From NCBI RefSeq assembly GCF_004803755.1, contig NZ_CP032311.1:618501-682500 (forward strand): DNA of 64,000 nt, given 5' to 3'. Source of the DNA: Pseudomonas sp. DG56-2 (GTDB lineage: Bacteria > Pseudomonadota > Gammaproteobacteria > Pseudomonadales > Pseudomonadaceae). The translations under genes and the position numbers were made by a program. How positions within the stretch are numbered: position 1 is the first letter of the stretch; every line of letters starts with the position of its first letter. Positions 1 to 8,677 of the stretch are shown here, in pieces. The notes beneath the pieces were generated by a model, which ran no database searches, was not told the DNA's origin, and saw only the letters and a list, made by a program, of their open reading frames with translations.

Positions 1-288
1 ATTTTGCCTGGGCCGATCATCGGTCTTTTGCTGCTACTGGTGTTTCTCATGATGCGTGGTGAAGTCGGTGCGCCCTTGAGCGAGGCAGCCAACAGCTTGC
101 TGCGCTACCTGCCATTGCTGCTGGTGCCGCCAGCGGTGGGGGTGATGGTGTATGCGGCGGACATCGCCGCGGACTTTTGGGCCATCGTCGGCGCACTGGT
201 GCTGTCTGCCCTGATCACCCTGGCCTTTGTCGGCGTGCTGATGCAAAAGCTTATCGCCCGCCAGGGCAAGCGTGAGGGGCAGCCATGA
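1..288 (+). CDS. CidA/LrgA family holin-like membrane protein (5' truncated)
   Basis: The reading frame is open from the first base and ends at TGA 286-288, so the N-terminus lies outside the window; about 95 residues are visible. The visible start LPGPIIGLLLLL matches the conserved PGxxxGLLLL segment of the CidA/LrgA family, followed by hydrophobic helices and a short basic tail (RQGKRE). Family members are small inner-membrane proteins that act like holins or antiholins and modulate murein hydrolase activity and lysis. Its stop overlaps the start of the LrgB partner (ATGA), so the two are translationally coupled, which supports the call. CidA and LrgA cannot be told apart from this fragment. 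Confidence 0.85.
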   Translation: MLPGPIIGLLLLLVFLMMRGEVGAPLSEAANSLLRYLPLLLVPPAVGVMVYAADIAADFWAIVGALVLSALITLAFVGVLMQKLIARQGKREGQP

Positions 289-1001
289 GCCTGGACTGGA
301 GCGGCGCCGTGAACGCTGTCATTCACCACCCACTGTTCGGCATCGGCATAACTCTCGGGGCTTACCAACTGGTGTTGGCAGCCTATGAGAAAACACGCTG
401 GATTTTTTTGCAGCCGGTGTTGGTCTCGATGCTTGTAGTCATTGGGGTACTGCTCGCTTGTGGCCTTTCTTACAATGAGTATCGAAAAAGTACCGAGATC
501 ATGAGCATTCTCCTCGGTCCTGCGACCGTTGCGCTGGCCGTGCCGCTGTATCTCAATCTGCGACGGATTCGTCAGCTGTTCTGGCCTACCTTTACTACGC
601 TGGTAATCGGAGGGGTGGTGGCGACGGGGGCCTGCGTTTTGCTTGGCTGGTGGTTTGGTGCCGAGCACATGATCCTGATGACCATGGCGCCCAAGTCGGT
701 CACCTCGCCAATTGCCATGCTGGTGGCTGAGCAGATCGGCGGCGTCGCAGCTTTGGCGGCGGTGTTCGTGCTGATTACCGGTGTTATCGGCGCGATCTTC
801 GGCCCCGGCCTGTTATCGCGCTGCGGGGTGCACAGTCCCGAAGCCCGGGGCATGGCGTTGGGTGTCACCGCTCATGCGGTGGGAACGTCGGTAGCCCTGC
901 AGGAAAGTGATGAATGTGGTGCCTTTGCGGCACTGGCGATGAGCCTGATGGGGGTTGCCACCGCGGTGTTCCTGCCGTTGGCAGTCAGCCTGGTAGCTTG
1001 A
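285..1001 (+). CDS. lrgB: LrgB family protein (CidB/LrgB)
   Basis: A polytopic inner-membrane protein of 238 residues, the usual LrgB length. The C-terminal half carries the typical conserved run: PKSVTSPIA near residue 131, then GVIGAIFGP, and the HAVGTSVALQE segment near 204. In Staphylococcus the LrgA/LrgB pair restrains murein hydrolase release and also affects small metabolite export; the exact role in Pseudomonas is not settled. The start ATG overlaps the upstream stop by 4 bp. The following Lon-domain gene begins 9 bp downstream and is probably cotranscribed. Confidence 0.9.
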   Translation: MSLDWSGAVNAVIHHPLFGIGITLGAYQLVLAAYEKTRWIFLQPVLVSMLVVIGVLLACGLSYNEYRKSTEIMSILLGPATVALAVPLYLNLRRIRQLFWPTFTTLVIGGVVATGACVLLGWWFGAEHMILMTMAPKSVTSPIAMLVAEQIGGVAALAAVFVLITGVIGAIFGPGLLSRCGVHSPEARGMALGVTAHAVGTSVALQESDECGAFAALAMSLMGVATAVFLPLAVSLVA

Positions 1002-1010
1002 GGACTTGCA

Positions 1011-1601
1011 ATGACGTTACCCCTGTTTCCGCTCAATACCGTGCTGTTCCCAGGATGCTTCCTTGATTTGCAGATCTTTGAAGCACGCTATCTCGACATG
1101 ATCGGCCGCATCATGAAGCAGGGTGGCGGCTTCGGAGTGGTGTGCATTCTCGAGGGGCAGCAGGTTGGCACAGCGCCCACAGGCTTTTCGCAGATCGGCT
1201 GCGAGGCGGTGATTCGCGATTTCCAGCAGCAGGACAACGGCTTGCTCGGCATCCGAGTCGAGGGCACCAGACGTTTTCGCGTGGGGCCGTTCGAGGTGCA
1301 GAAGGACCAACTGTTGATGGCCGATGTGTCCTGGTTGCCGGAGCTGGAGGACAGCCCCCTGGAGGATGATCACCACGATCTGCTCGCACTGCTGCAGGCC
1401 TTGGGCGAGCACCCGATGGTCGAGGCCCTGGGTATGCCGGTGACAGTTGCGGGTCAGCAGGCGCTGGCCAACCAGCTGGCCTACTTGCTGCCCTTTGTCG
1501 AGGAAGACAAGCTCGAACTGCTCGAGATCGACTCCCCGCAGCAACGCCTGGACGCCATCCAGGCATTGCTTGATCGACTACAGGGGGAGCTGTTCGCCTG
1601 A
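1011..1601 (+). CDS. LON peptidase substrate-binding (N-terminal) domain protein
   Basis: A protein of 196 residues that is essentially only the Lon N-terminal domain: LPLFPLNTVLFPG at the start and the IFEARYLDMI helix around residues 22-31, without any AAA+ or protease domain. Such stand-alone proteins are common in Pseudomonas; they may bind unfolded or specific protein clients, but their function is not established. It follows lrgB closely and ends 4 bp before the convergent DedA-PAP2 gene. Confidence 0.9.
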   Translation: MTLPLFPLNTVLFPGCFLDLQIFEARYLDMIGRIMKQGGGFGVVCILEGQQVGTAPTGFSQIGCEAVIRDFQQQDNGLLGIRVEGTRRFRVGPFEVQKDQLLMADVSWLPELEDSPLEDDHHDLLALLQALGEHPMVEALGMPVTVAGQQALANQLAYLLPFVEEDKLELLEIDSPQQRLDAIQALLDRLQGELFA

Positions 1602-1605
1602 TCCG

Positions 1606-2922
1606 TCAGTATTGGTAGCGCAGCAGGGCGTGTGGCAGCGAATGCAGGCTGAAGAACGCCAGCAAGGCGACACACGCCGGCAGAATCAGCCACCAGACCT
1701 TCAACGGCAGGGCGGTAAGAGGCTCGCGGCGCTGGATCAGGGTCAGGCTGGTAGCGCAGATGCAGCAGGCAAGCATGGCGCCAGCGAGAATATCGGTTGG
1801 CCAATGCGCACCCAGATACACCCTAGAAAGTGCAATCGCCAATGCCGGCAAGCAGCCGAGCAAAATCCAGGTCAGTCGCATGCGCGCCGGTTGGCCGCGT
1901 CCTGCCAGTACCGCCAGCACCAGGAAGAACGCAAATGCTGCCGAGCTGTGGCCACTGGGCATACTGTAAGTTGTCAACGGATCGCTCAAGACCTCTGGGC
2001 GGGCGCGGGCAAACAGCCATTTCAGGCTGCCATTGGCCAGTGCCGTACCAATCAGCGTAACGCCGGCAAAAATCGCTGGTCGCCATTGTCGCGCCAATAG
2101 CAATAACCCGGTCAACAGCCCGCCAAGGATGAACTGGGTGCGAAAATCACCCATGCGCGTGATCAGTACCACGCTGCCATCGATGAAGGTGCTGCGATGC
2201 TCCTGGATCAGGGTCATCAAGCCCTGGTCGAACTCGTGCAGGTATGGCCAACCGAGAAACAAGGCTGCCAGTGCCACCAGGCTGAGCGCGGCAATTACCC
2301 GGGTGCCGTAACGCATGCTGCGCAGACTGCAGTTGATGCTCACACCCACCAGCAATGCCAGGCCGGCAGAAATCATCCCGGCATCGAGCCAGAAGCCTTC
2401 GGGCAGCGGCAGGCGCATCGCCGCACCTGTCGCCCAGCCGGGTAGCAGGTAGGCCACCGACCATCCGGCGCCAGCCAGCAGGCTGACGGCAATAAAGCGT
2501 GGCAGGGGCATGTCGAACATGCCGGCGACCATCGGCAGCATGGGCCGTAGCGGCCCGATAAAGCGACCGACCAACAAGCTGGCGATTCCGTAGCGCTGGA
2601 AATAGCTTTCTGCGCCGCCGATCCATTCCGGGTGATGGCGCAATAGCGGTAGTCGGCGGATGTTCTGATGGAACTTGCGCCCCAGTGTATAAGAGATGGC
2701 GTCACCCAGCAGGCCGCCAAAGAATCCCAGCAGCAGGGTTTCACCCAGCGACAGAGCGCCACTGCCGGCCAATACGGCCACGGCGAACAGCAACACCGTG
2801 CCGGGCACGATGATGCCGGCGATCGCTAGGCATTCCACGCAGGCCACCAGAAAAATCGCCAAGCCTAGCCATTGCGGGTTGGCACCTAGCCAACCGGTAA
2901 GGCTGTCGAGCCATTGGCCCAT
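1606..2922 (-). CDS. DedA family / PAP2 phosphatase fusion protein
   Basis: A two-domain membrane protein of 438 residues. Residues about 15-165 are a DedA (SNARE-associated) domain, with GGLLGDAISYTLGRKF and the re-entrant VGRFIGPLRPMLPMVAG segment. Residues about 210-415 are a type 2 phosphatidic acid phosphatase with all three motifs: K301..RP309, PSGH 322-325 and SRVYLGAHWPTD 366-377. DedA proteins are linked to undecaprenyl-phosphate and phospholipid flipping, and PAP2 enzymes remove phosphate from lipid pyrophosphates, so the fusion suggests coupled flipping and dephosphorylation of a lipid carrier. This is inference. mpg lies 4 bp upstream, likely in the same transcript. Confidence 0.88.
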   Translation of the reverse strand: MGQWLDSLTGWLGANPQWLGLAIFLVACVECLAIAGIIVPGTVLLFAVAVLAGSGALSLGETLLLGFFGGLLGDAISYTLGRKFHQNIRRLPLLRHHPEWIGGAESYFQRYGIASLLVGRFIGPLRPMLPMVAGMFDMPLPRFIAVSLLAGAGWSVAYLLPGWATGAAMRLPLPEGFWLDAGMISAGLALLVGVSINCSLRSMRYGTRVIAALSLVALAALFLGWPYLHEFDQGLMTLIQEHRSTFIDGSVVLITRMGDFRTQFILGGLLTGLLLLARQWRPAIFAGVTLIGTALANGSLKWLFARARPEVLSDPLTTYSMPSGHSSAAFAFFLVLAVLAGRGQPARMRLTWILLGCLPALAIALSRVYLGAHWPTDILAGAMLACCICATSLTLIQRREPLTALPLKVWWLILPACVALLAFFSLHSLPHALLRYQY

Positions 2923-2926
2923 CGTG

Positions 2927-3619
2927 TCAGTTTCCTTGTGTCAGTAAAAAATAGTCCCGGCCTTCGACTTGCCCCCGGCGCAGCGGGTTCCGTGTGCACT
3001 GGCGGGCAAAGTCGGCGTCAACGAAACGAAACAGCAGATGTTCATCGCGGCCAGTGGGAATGCCTAGGCGGGTTGTCTGGATAATGTGTTTCACATTGAT
3101 ACCGCAGTCTTCGACGAACAGTTGTTCAGGATCGAAGCGTTTGGCATCCCAGTTCGGTACCTTCAGGCCCAGGGCCTTGCATAGCAGGGTCTGCCCGGCG
3201 CACAGGCGCTCGACTGGGCGCGGCTCGCCGCTGGCGTCGGGGTTGTTCAGCTGCATTTGTGCCAGGCTGTTGTCGTCGGAGATTGCGTCGACAAATGGAA
3301 AGGCTGATTTGATCAGTACAGCGTTGCCGGGCCCGTGAGCGCTGAAGTTCAGCGAATCACCGCCGCGAGCATAGTACATGTAGATGTGCCCGCCATTGAG
3401 GAACAGCGCCTTGCGCTTCTCGGTGTAACCCAGCGATGCGTGGCTGCCTTTGTCGCTGAGGTAGTAGGCCTCGGTTTCAATGATTCGCGCCGATAGCCAG
3501 TAAGGGCCATGACGGTGGCGGATGACCTTGCCCAGCAATGCCTTGGCCAGTTCCTGCGGGTCGCGGTCGAAGAAGCTGTCGGGCAAGGCCCGGGGCGGGC
3601 AGGGGGCGGAGTCGGGCAT
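2927..3619 (-). CDS. mpg: DNA-3-methyladenine glycosylase (AAG/MPG family)
   Basis: Base-excision repair glycosylase that removes alkylated purines. The ATG at 3619 gives 230 residues, beginning MPDSAPCPPRALP; the open frame continues upstream but that part has no family similarity. The catalytic and base-binding segment ARIIETEAYYLSD (about residues 44-56), then GYTEKRKALFLNGG and the HIYMYYARGG strand, are the standard AAG core. The RPVERLCAGQTLLCKALGL segment is also conserved. Alkyladenine glycosylases of this fold are sporadic in bacteria but common in Pseudomonas. It shares a leftward transcript with the DedA-PAP2 gene. Confidence 0.93.
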   Translation of the reverse strand: MPDSAPCPPRALPDSFFDRDPQELAKALLGKVIRHRHGPYWLSARIIETEAYYLSDKGSHASLGYTEKRKALFLNGGHIYMYYARGGDSLNFSAHGPGNAVLIKSAFPFVDAISDDNSLAQMQLNNPDASGEPRPVERLCAGQTLLCKALGLKVPNWDAKRFDPEQLFVEDCGINVKHIIQTTRLGIPTGRDEHLLFRFVDADFARQCTRNPLRRGQVEGRDYFLLTQGN

Positions 3620-3680
3620 GCTGGCGGTTTCGCAGTAGTTAGTGGCCGATAATAGCAATTTCTTCCCGGCTTGGAGCGAG

Positions 3681-3756
3681 CTTGCCCGGCGGTGAGCTGC
3701 GCAACGGTCGCTGGTCCCCGGCCATCTGGCAGCGCGAGGCGAGCCCACTGCTACAG
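3681..3756. repeat. Degenerate REP-like sequence between mpg and proA
   Basis: The divergent mpg-proA intergenic region contains GCGAGCTTGCCCGGCG and, about 50 bp on, GGCGAGCCCACTGCTACAGG. Both resemble halves of the Pseudomonas REP consensus seen elsewhere in this window, with an imperfect CGCTG...CAGCG pairing between. Degenerate, so low confidence. Confidence 0.35.
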
Positions 3757-3818
3757 GTTTTGTATAAGTGTTTTCGACCATCCGCCTGTCACCGCTGGGC
3801 GTCGGGCGGCGTGACAGT

Positions 3819-3824
3819 TATACT
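3819..3824 (+). promoter_or_regulatory. Possible -10 box for proA
   Basis: TATACT lies 37 bp before the proA ATG. It differs from TATAAT at one base, but no good -35 hexamer is found at 16-18 bp, so this is only a candidate. Confidence 0.3.
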
Positions 3825-3860
3825 CAGCCGATTTTCCCCTTCGCCAAGACCACTGAGCCC

Positions 3861-5132
3861 ATGACTGAGTCCGTTCTTGACTACATGACCCGCCTGGGTC
3901 GCGCTGCCCGCGAGGCTTCTCGCGTCATCGGTCGTGCCAGCACCGCGCAGAAAAATCGCGCCCTGCAGGCTGCTGCCAATGCGCTGGACGCTGCTCGCGA
4001 CGAATTGTCCGCGGCCAACGAACTGGATCTGGCCGCTGGCCGCGCCAACGGACTGGAAGCTGCCATGCTCGAGCGCCTGGCGCTGACGCCTGCGCGCATC
4101 GACAGCATGATCGTCGGCTTGCGCCAGGTGGCCAGTCTTCCTGATCCGGTCGGTGCCATTCGTGACATGAGCTACCGGCCATCGGGTATCCAGGTCGGCA
4201 AGATGCGCGTACCGCTGGGGGTGATTGGGATCATCTACGAATCACGCCCAAATGTGACCATCGATGCGGCCAGCCTGTGCTTGAAGTCGGGCAATGCCAC
4301 TATTTTGCGCGGCGGTTCCGAAGCGATTCATTCCAATCGTGCCATTGCTGCCTGCATCCAGCGCGGCCTGGCCGAAGCCGGCCTGCCCGCGGCGGTTGTG
4401 CAGGTGGTAGAAACTACCGACCGTGAAGCAGTAGGTGCGCTGATCAGCATGCCGGAGTACGTCGATGTGATCGTACCGCGAGGCGGCAAAGGCCTGATCG
4501 AGCGGGTCAGCCGTGATGCGCGTGTGCCGGTGATCAAGCATCTGGACGGCATCTGTCACGTCTATGTCGCCGAACATGCCGAGCTGGACAAGGCCCGGCG
4601 CATCGCTTTCAACGCCAAGACCTACCGTTATGGCATTTGCGGTGCGATGGAAACCTTGCTGGTCGATCAGCGGGTCGCCGCGGACTTCCTGCCGGAAATG
4701 GCGAGTCAATTTCGGGAAAAAGGTGTCGAACTGCGTGGTTGCGAGCGCACACGCGAAATTATCGAAGCGCTGCCGGCCACTGAAGAAGACTGGAACACCG
4801 AATACCTCGCCGCGATCCTGTCGATTCGCGTGGTAGACGGTCTGGACCAGGCTATCGAGCACATCAACCGCTACGGTTCGCACCACACCGATTCCATCGT
4901 TACCGAACACCAGGGCCAGGCCCGGCGCTTCACCGCCGAGGTCGATTCCTCTTCGGTAATGATCAACACCCCAACCTGCTTTGCAGACGGTTTCGAATAC
5001 GGCCTGGGCGCAGAGATCGGTATTTCCACCGATAAGCTGCATGCTCGCGGCCCGGTCGGCCTGGAAGGCCTGACCTGCGAAAAATACGTAGTGATCGGTG
5101 ACGGTCAACTGCGTGGACAGGAGTCGATCTGA
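3861..5132 (+). CDS. proA: Gamma-glutamyl phosphate reductase
   Basis: Second step of proline synthesis: NADPH-dependent reduction of L-glutamyl 5-phosphate to glutamate semialdehyde in the cytoplasm. 423 residues from ATG 3861, which starts [13 protein letters not shown] as in Pseudomonas orthologues; the upstream extension is not conserved. The aldehyde-dehydrogenase fold is clear: [17 protein letters not shown] near 118-133, [15 protein letters not shown] near 141-155, and the catalytic Cys260 in [12 protein letters not shown]. The PRGGKGLI segment (207-213) is typical. The nadD start lies 31 bp beyond the stop, as in other Pseudomonas. Confidence 0.97.
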   Translation: MTESVLDYMTRLGRAAREASRVIGRASTAQKNRALQAAANALDAARDELSAANELDLAAGRANGLEAAMLERLALTPARIDSMIVGLRQVASLPDPVGAIRDMSYRPSGIQVGKMRVPLGVIGIIYESRPNVTIDAASLCLKSGNATILRGGSEAIHSNRAIAACIQRGLAEAGLPAAVVQVVETTDREAVGALISMPEYVDVIVPRGGKGLIERVSRDARVPVIKHLDGICHVYVAEHAELDKARRIAFNAKTYRYGICGAMETLLVDQRVAADFLPEMASQFREKGVELRGCERTREIIEALPATEEDWNTEYLAAILSIRVVDGLDQAIEHINRYGSHHTDSIVTEHQGQARRFTAEVDSSSVMINTPTCFADGFEYGLGAEIGISTDKLHARGPVGLEGLTCEKYVVIGDGQLRGQESI

Positions 5133-5163
5133 CTTGGCTGAGCGCAAACCGCTCGCCCCAGTC

Positions 5164-5820
5164 ATGACGATGTCGACCGCCCGGCGCATTGGCGTGCTCG
5201 GCGGGACATTCGACCCGGTGCACATCGGTCACTTGCGCAGTGCGCTCGAGGTGGCCGAAGGACTGGCGTTGGACGAGCTGCGGCTGATGCCCAATGCTCG
5301 CCCGCCACACCGCAATACGCCGCAGGTATCGGCGCAGGACCGTCTGGCGATGGTCCGCTGTGCGGTGGAAGGCGTGCCGACATTGTCGGTGGATGCGCGC
5401 GAACTGGCGCGCGACACGCCGTCGTATACCATCGAGACACTAGAGCTGATGCGTGCTGAACTGGCCGCTACGGATCAACTGTTTCTGCTACTGGGTTGGG
5501 ATGCATTTTGCGGCCTGCCCAGTTGGCATCGTTGGGAAGAATTGCTGCAACACTGTCACATCCTGGTACTGCAACGCCCGGATGCCGACGTCGAGCCACC
5601 GGATGCCCTGCGCAACCTGTTGGCCGCACGCTCAGTCAGTGACCCGCAGGCCCTGGTTGGGCCAGCGGGAAATATTGCATTCGTCTGGCAGACGCCGCTT
5701 GCGGTGTCAGCCACGCAGATCCGACAGCTGCTGGCCAGCGGCAAGTCGGTGCGGTTTCTGGTGCCGGACGCAGTACTGGCCTACATCGATGCGCACAACC
5801 TGTACCGTGCGCCGAACTGA
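5164..5820 (+). CDS. nadD: Nicotinate-nucleotide adenylyltransferase
   Basis: Forms nicotinate adenine dinucleotide (deamido-NAD) from nicotinate mononucleotide and ATP in NAD synthesis. The ATG at 5164 gives 218 residues and places the nucleotidyltransferase signature [11 protein letters not shown] at about residues 11-21, the usual spacing; a longer frame upstream runs into the end of proA and is rejected. The C-terminal [13 protein letters not shown] corresponds to the family ISSTxIR motif. It lies in the conserved proA-nadD-rsfS-rlmH-mrdA block. Confidence 0.96.
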   Translation: MTMSTARRIGVLGGTFDPVHIGHLRSALEVAEGLALDELRLMPNARPPHRNTPQVSAQDRLAMVRCAVEGVPTLSVDARELARDTPSYTIETLELMRAELAATDQLFLLLGWDAFCGLPSWHRWEELLQHCHILVLQRPDADVEPPDALRNLLAARSVSDPQALVGPAGNIAFVWQTPLAVSATQIRQLLASGKSVRFLVPDAVLAYIDAHNLYRAPN

Positions 5821-5865
5821 AGGTGCTGCGAAGCGCCTCACACTATTGAGTTGAATGAGTTTTAT

Positions 5866-6294
5866 ATGACCAAGCAAAAACACAGTGCCGTAAGTGCCGA
5901 AGAACTGGTCGAACTGACCAAGGCCGCCCTGGCAGACGTCAAGGCCCAGGACATCCAGGTCATTGACGTGCGCGACAAGCACAGTCTGACCGACTACATG
6001 ATCATTGCCACCGGTACCTCCAACCGCCAGATCTCGGCGATGCTGGAAAAGGTTCGCGAGCAGGTCAAGGCCAAGGGCATTCAGCCGTTGGGCGAAGAAG
6101 GCAAGGGCGACAGCGACTGGGTCCTGCTCGACCTCAACGACGTTATCGTGCACATGATGACTGCCGCAGCCCGTCAGTTCTACGACCTTGAGCGTCTGTG
6201 GATGGGTGCCGAGCAAAGCCGCGCCGCCGATGGCAAGCACCACAGCCCGGAAAACACCCACGCCTACTCCGACAATCTCAAAGACCGGGAATAA
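5866..6294 (+). CDS. rsfS: Ribosomal silencing factor RsfS
   Basis: RsfS binds protein L14 (uL14) of the 50S subunit and blocks joining with the 30S subunit, lowering translation in stationary phase or starvation. 142 residues from ATG 5866 (MTKQKHSAVSAEELV); an in-frame TTG 15 bp upstream is less likely. The family core is clear: DVRDKHSLTDYMIIATGTSNRQ and, later, GDSDWVLLDLNDVIVHMM followed by FYDLERLW. The acidic/polar C-terminal tail (about residues 118-142) is typical of Pseudomonas. rlmH follows by 9 bp. Confidence 0.96.
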   Translation: MTKQKHSAVSAEELVELTKAALADVKAQDIQVIDVRDKHSLTDYMIIATGTSNRQISAMLEKVREQVKAKGIQPLGEEGKGDSDWVLLDLNDVIVHMMTAAARQFYDLERLWMGAEQSRAADGKHHSPENTHAYSDNLKDRE

Positions 6295-6303
6295 GGAAGG
6301 CTC

Positions 6304-6771
6304 GTGCGTCTGCGTCTTATCGCGGTCGGCTCGCGCATGCCCAAGTGGGTCGAGGACGGTTGGCATGAATATGCCAAGCGCCTGCCCTCGGAGCTTTCGC
6401 TTGAGCTGGTGGAAATTGCGCTCAATACCCGGGGCAAAAATGCCGATGTCGCTCGCCTGATTCGTCAGGAGGGTGAGGCTATGCTCGCCAAGGTCCAGCC
6501 AGGGGAAAGGATTGTCACCCTGGAGGTCCATGGCAAGCCCTGGAGTACCGAGCAACTGGCGGTCGAGCTCGACCGCTGGCGGCTGGACTCACGCACGGTG
6601 AACTTTATGGTCGGCGGCCCGGAAGGGCTGGCGCCGGAAGTCTGTGCGCGGGCCGAACAGCGCTGGTCGCTGTCGCCGCTGACCCTGCCGCACCCATTGG
6701 TAAGGATACTGATCGGCGAACAGCTGTACCGCGCCTGGACCGTGCTGTCCGGGCACCCTTACCACAAATAG
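6304..6771 (+). CDS. rlmH: 23S rRNA (pseudouridine1915-N3)-methyltransferase RlmH
   Basis: A SPOUT-class methyltransferase of 155 residues, the exact family length. It starts with GTG at 6304. The knotted C-terminal half holds the SAM-binding [13 protein letters not shown] and the invariant ending [20 protein letters not shown]. It methylates pseudouridine 1915 in helix 69 of 23S rRNA in the assembled 70S ribosome. Its position between rsfS and mrdA is conserved from E. coli to Pseudomonas. Confidence 0.97.
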   Translation: MRLRLIAVGSRMPKWVEDGWHEYAKRLPSELSLELVEIALNTRGKNADVARLIRQEGEAMLAKVQPGERIVTLEVHGKPWSTEQLAVELDRWRLDSRTVNFMVGGPEGLAPEVCARAEQRWSLSPLTLPHPLVRILIGEQLYRAWTVLSGHPYHK

Positions 6772-6787
6772 ACCTGTAAGCCTTTCA

Positions 6788-8677
6788 ATGACGCAGCCGA
6801 TTCGCCTCAAGGATCACGAGAAAGACGCCCGTATGGTGCGCAGTCGCGTCGTGGTCGGTGCCGTGGCAATCGTCCTGCTGATCTGCGTGCTGATCGCTCG
6901 CCTGTATTACCTGCAGGTGATCCAGTACGAGTACCACTCGACCTTGTCGGAAAATAACCGGGTGCACGTGCAGCCGATTCCGCCTACGCGTGGGCTGATT
7001 TTCGATCGTAATGGGGTGATCATCGCCGATAACCGGCCAAGCTTCAGCTTGAGCATGACCCGCGAGCGTTCCGGGGATTGGCAGCAGGTGCTCGATGTGA
7101 TCGTCGAAGTGCTGGAATTGACCCCGGACGACCGTACCCTCTTCGAGAAGCGTATGCGTCAGGGGCGTCGGCCGTTCGAACCGGTACCTATTCTGTTCGA
7201 ACTCACCGAGGAGCAGATTGCCCGCATTGCGGTCAATCAATTCCGCCTCCCCGGGGTTGAGGTGGTGGCCCAGTTGGTACGGCATTACCCTCAGGGTGCG
7301 CATTTCGCTCACTCGGTCGGCTATGTCGGGCGAATCAACGAGAAAGAGCTCAAGACCCTTGATCCGGTCAACTACAGCGGCACCCATCATATCGGCAAGA
7401 CCGGGGTGGAACGCTTCTACGAGCCCGAACTGCATGGTCAGGTCGGCTATGAAGAGGTCGAGACCAACGCCCGCGGCCGCGTGTTGCGAGTGCTCAAGCG
7501 TACTGACCCGATTCCAGGCAAAGACATCGTTCTGAGCCTGGACATCAAGTTGCAGGAAGCCGCCGAGACTGCGCTGGCCGGTCGCCGTGGCGCCATTGTG
7601 GCTCTCGATCCGAATACGGGTGAGGTCCTGGCGATGGTCAGCCAGCCGAGTTTCGATCCTAACCTGTTCGTGACGGGCATCAGTTTCAAGGCCTACGCCG
7701 AATTGCGCGATTCAATCGATCGACCGCTGTTCAACCGTGTGCTGCGCGGACTGTACCCACCAGGCTCGACGATCAAACCGGCAGTGGCCATCGCCGGGCT
7801 CGACAGCGGCGTGGTCACGGCGTCGAGCCGGGTGTTCGACCCTGGCTACTACCAACTGCCCAATTACGATCACAAGTATCGTAACTGGAACCGTAGCGGT
7901 GACGGCTGGGTCGATCTCGACACCGCGATCATGCGTTCCAACGACACCTACTTCTACGACTTGGCGCACAAGATGGGCATCGATCGCCTGTCGGCCTACA
8001 TGAATCGCTTCGGTATTGGTCAGAAGGTCTCGCTGGACATGTTCGAGGAATCACCGGGGCTGATGCCTTCGCGCGAATGGAAGCGTGCGACCCGTCGTCA
8101 GGCCTGGTTCCCGGGCGAAACCCTGATTCTTGGTATCGGCCAGGGCTACATGCAGACCACACCGTTGCAATTGGCCCAGGCAACTGCGCTGATTGCCAGC
8201 AAGGGCAAGTGGAACCGTCCGCACCTGGCCAAGACCATAGAGGGTTTGCCACCTGTGGATGAAAACCCGATGGAAGACATCGTCCTGCGTGACAAGTCCG
8301 ACTGGAACAAGGTCACCCACGGCATGGAGCAGGTGATGCACGGTGCCCGGGGTACTGCACGCAAGGCTTCCATCGGTGCCCAGTACCGGATCGCCGGCAA
8401 GAGTGGTACCGCCCAGGTGGTGGCGATCAAGCAGGGCGAGAAGTACGACCGCAACAAGCTTCAGGAACGTCACCGCGACCACGCCCTGTTCGTTGGTTTC
8501 GCCCCGGCAGACAATCCGAAGATCGTGGTATCGGTGATGGTCGAGAACGGTGAGTCTGGCTCTGGTGTTGCTGCACCCGTGGTGCGGCAGGTCATGGATG
8601 CCTGGCTGCTGGGTCCCGACGGCCGCCTGAAACCTGAATACGCCAACCCGTCCATCGCTCAGGAACCGGCCCCGTGA
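6788..8677 (+). CDS. mrdA: Penicillin-binding protein 2 (elongation transpeptidase)
   Basis: Class B PBP of the rod complex that cross-links new side-wall peptidoglycan. 629 residues: cytoplasmic start, a single membrane anchor at about 21-43, the PBP dimer domain (PTRGLIFDRNG near 67), then the transpeptidase domain with Ser327 in GSTIK, SND at 384-386 and KSGT at 538-541. All three active-site motifs are present, so the enzyme should be active and is the target of mecillinam-type beta-lactams. Its stop overlaps the rodA start, so PBP2 and its glycosyltransferase partner RodA are coupled in translation. Confidence 0.97.
   Translation: MTQPIRLKDHEKDARMVRSRVVVGAVAIVLLICVLIARLYYLQVIQYEYHSTLSENNRVHVQPIPPTRGLIFDRNGVIIADNRPSFSLSMTRERSGDWQQVLDVIVEVLELTPDDRTLFEKRMRQGRRPFEPVPILFELTEEQIARIAVNQFRLPGVEVVAQLVRHYPQGAHFAHSVGYVGRINEKELKTLDPVNYSGTHHIGKTGVERFYEPELHGQVGYEEVETNARGRVLRVLKRTDPIPGKDIVLSLDIKLQEAAETALAGRRGAIVALDPNTGEVLAMVSQPSFDPNLFVTGISFKAYAELRDSIDRPLFNRVLRGLYPPGSTIKPAVAIAGLDSGVVTASSRVFDPGYYQLPNYDHKYRNWNRSGDGWVDLDTAIMRSNDTYFYDLAHKMGIDRLSAYMNRFGIGQKVSLDMFEESPGLMPSREWKRATRRQAWFPGETLILGIGQGYMQTTPLQLAQATALIASKGKWNRPHLAKTIEGLPPVDENPMEDIVLRDKSDWNKVTHGMEQVMHGARGTARKASIGAQYRIAGKSGTAQVVAIKQGEKYDRNKLQERHRDHALFVGFAPADNPKIVVSVMVENGESGSGVAAPVVRQVMDAWLLGPDGRLKPEYANPSIAQEPAP

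Noticed and set aside
8260..8270. Near-match to a DnaA box (TGTGGATGA)
   Set aside because: One mismatch and isolated; not counted with the perfect 9-mers.
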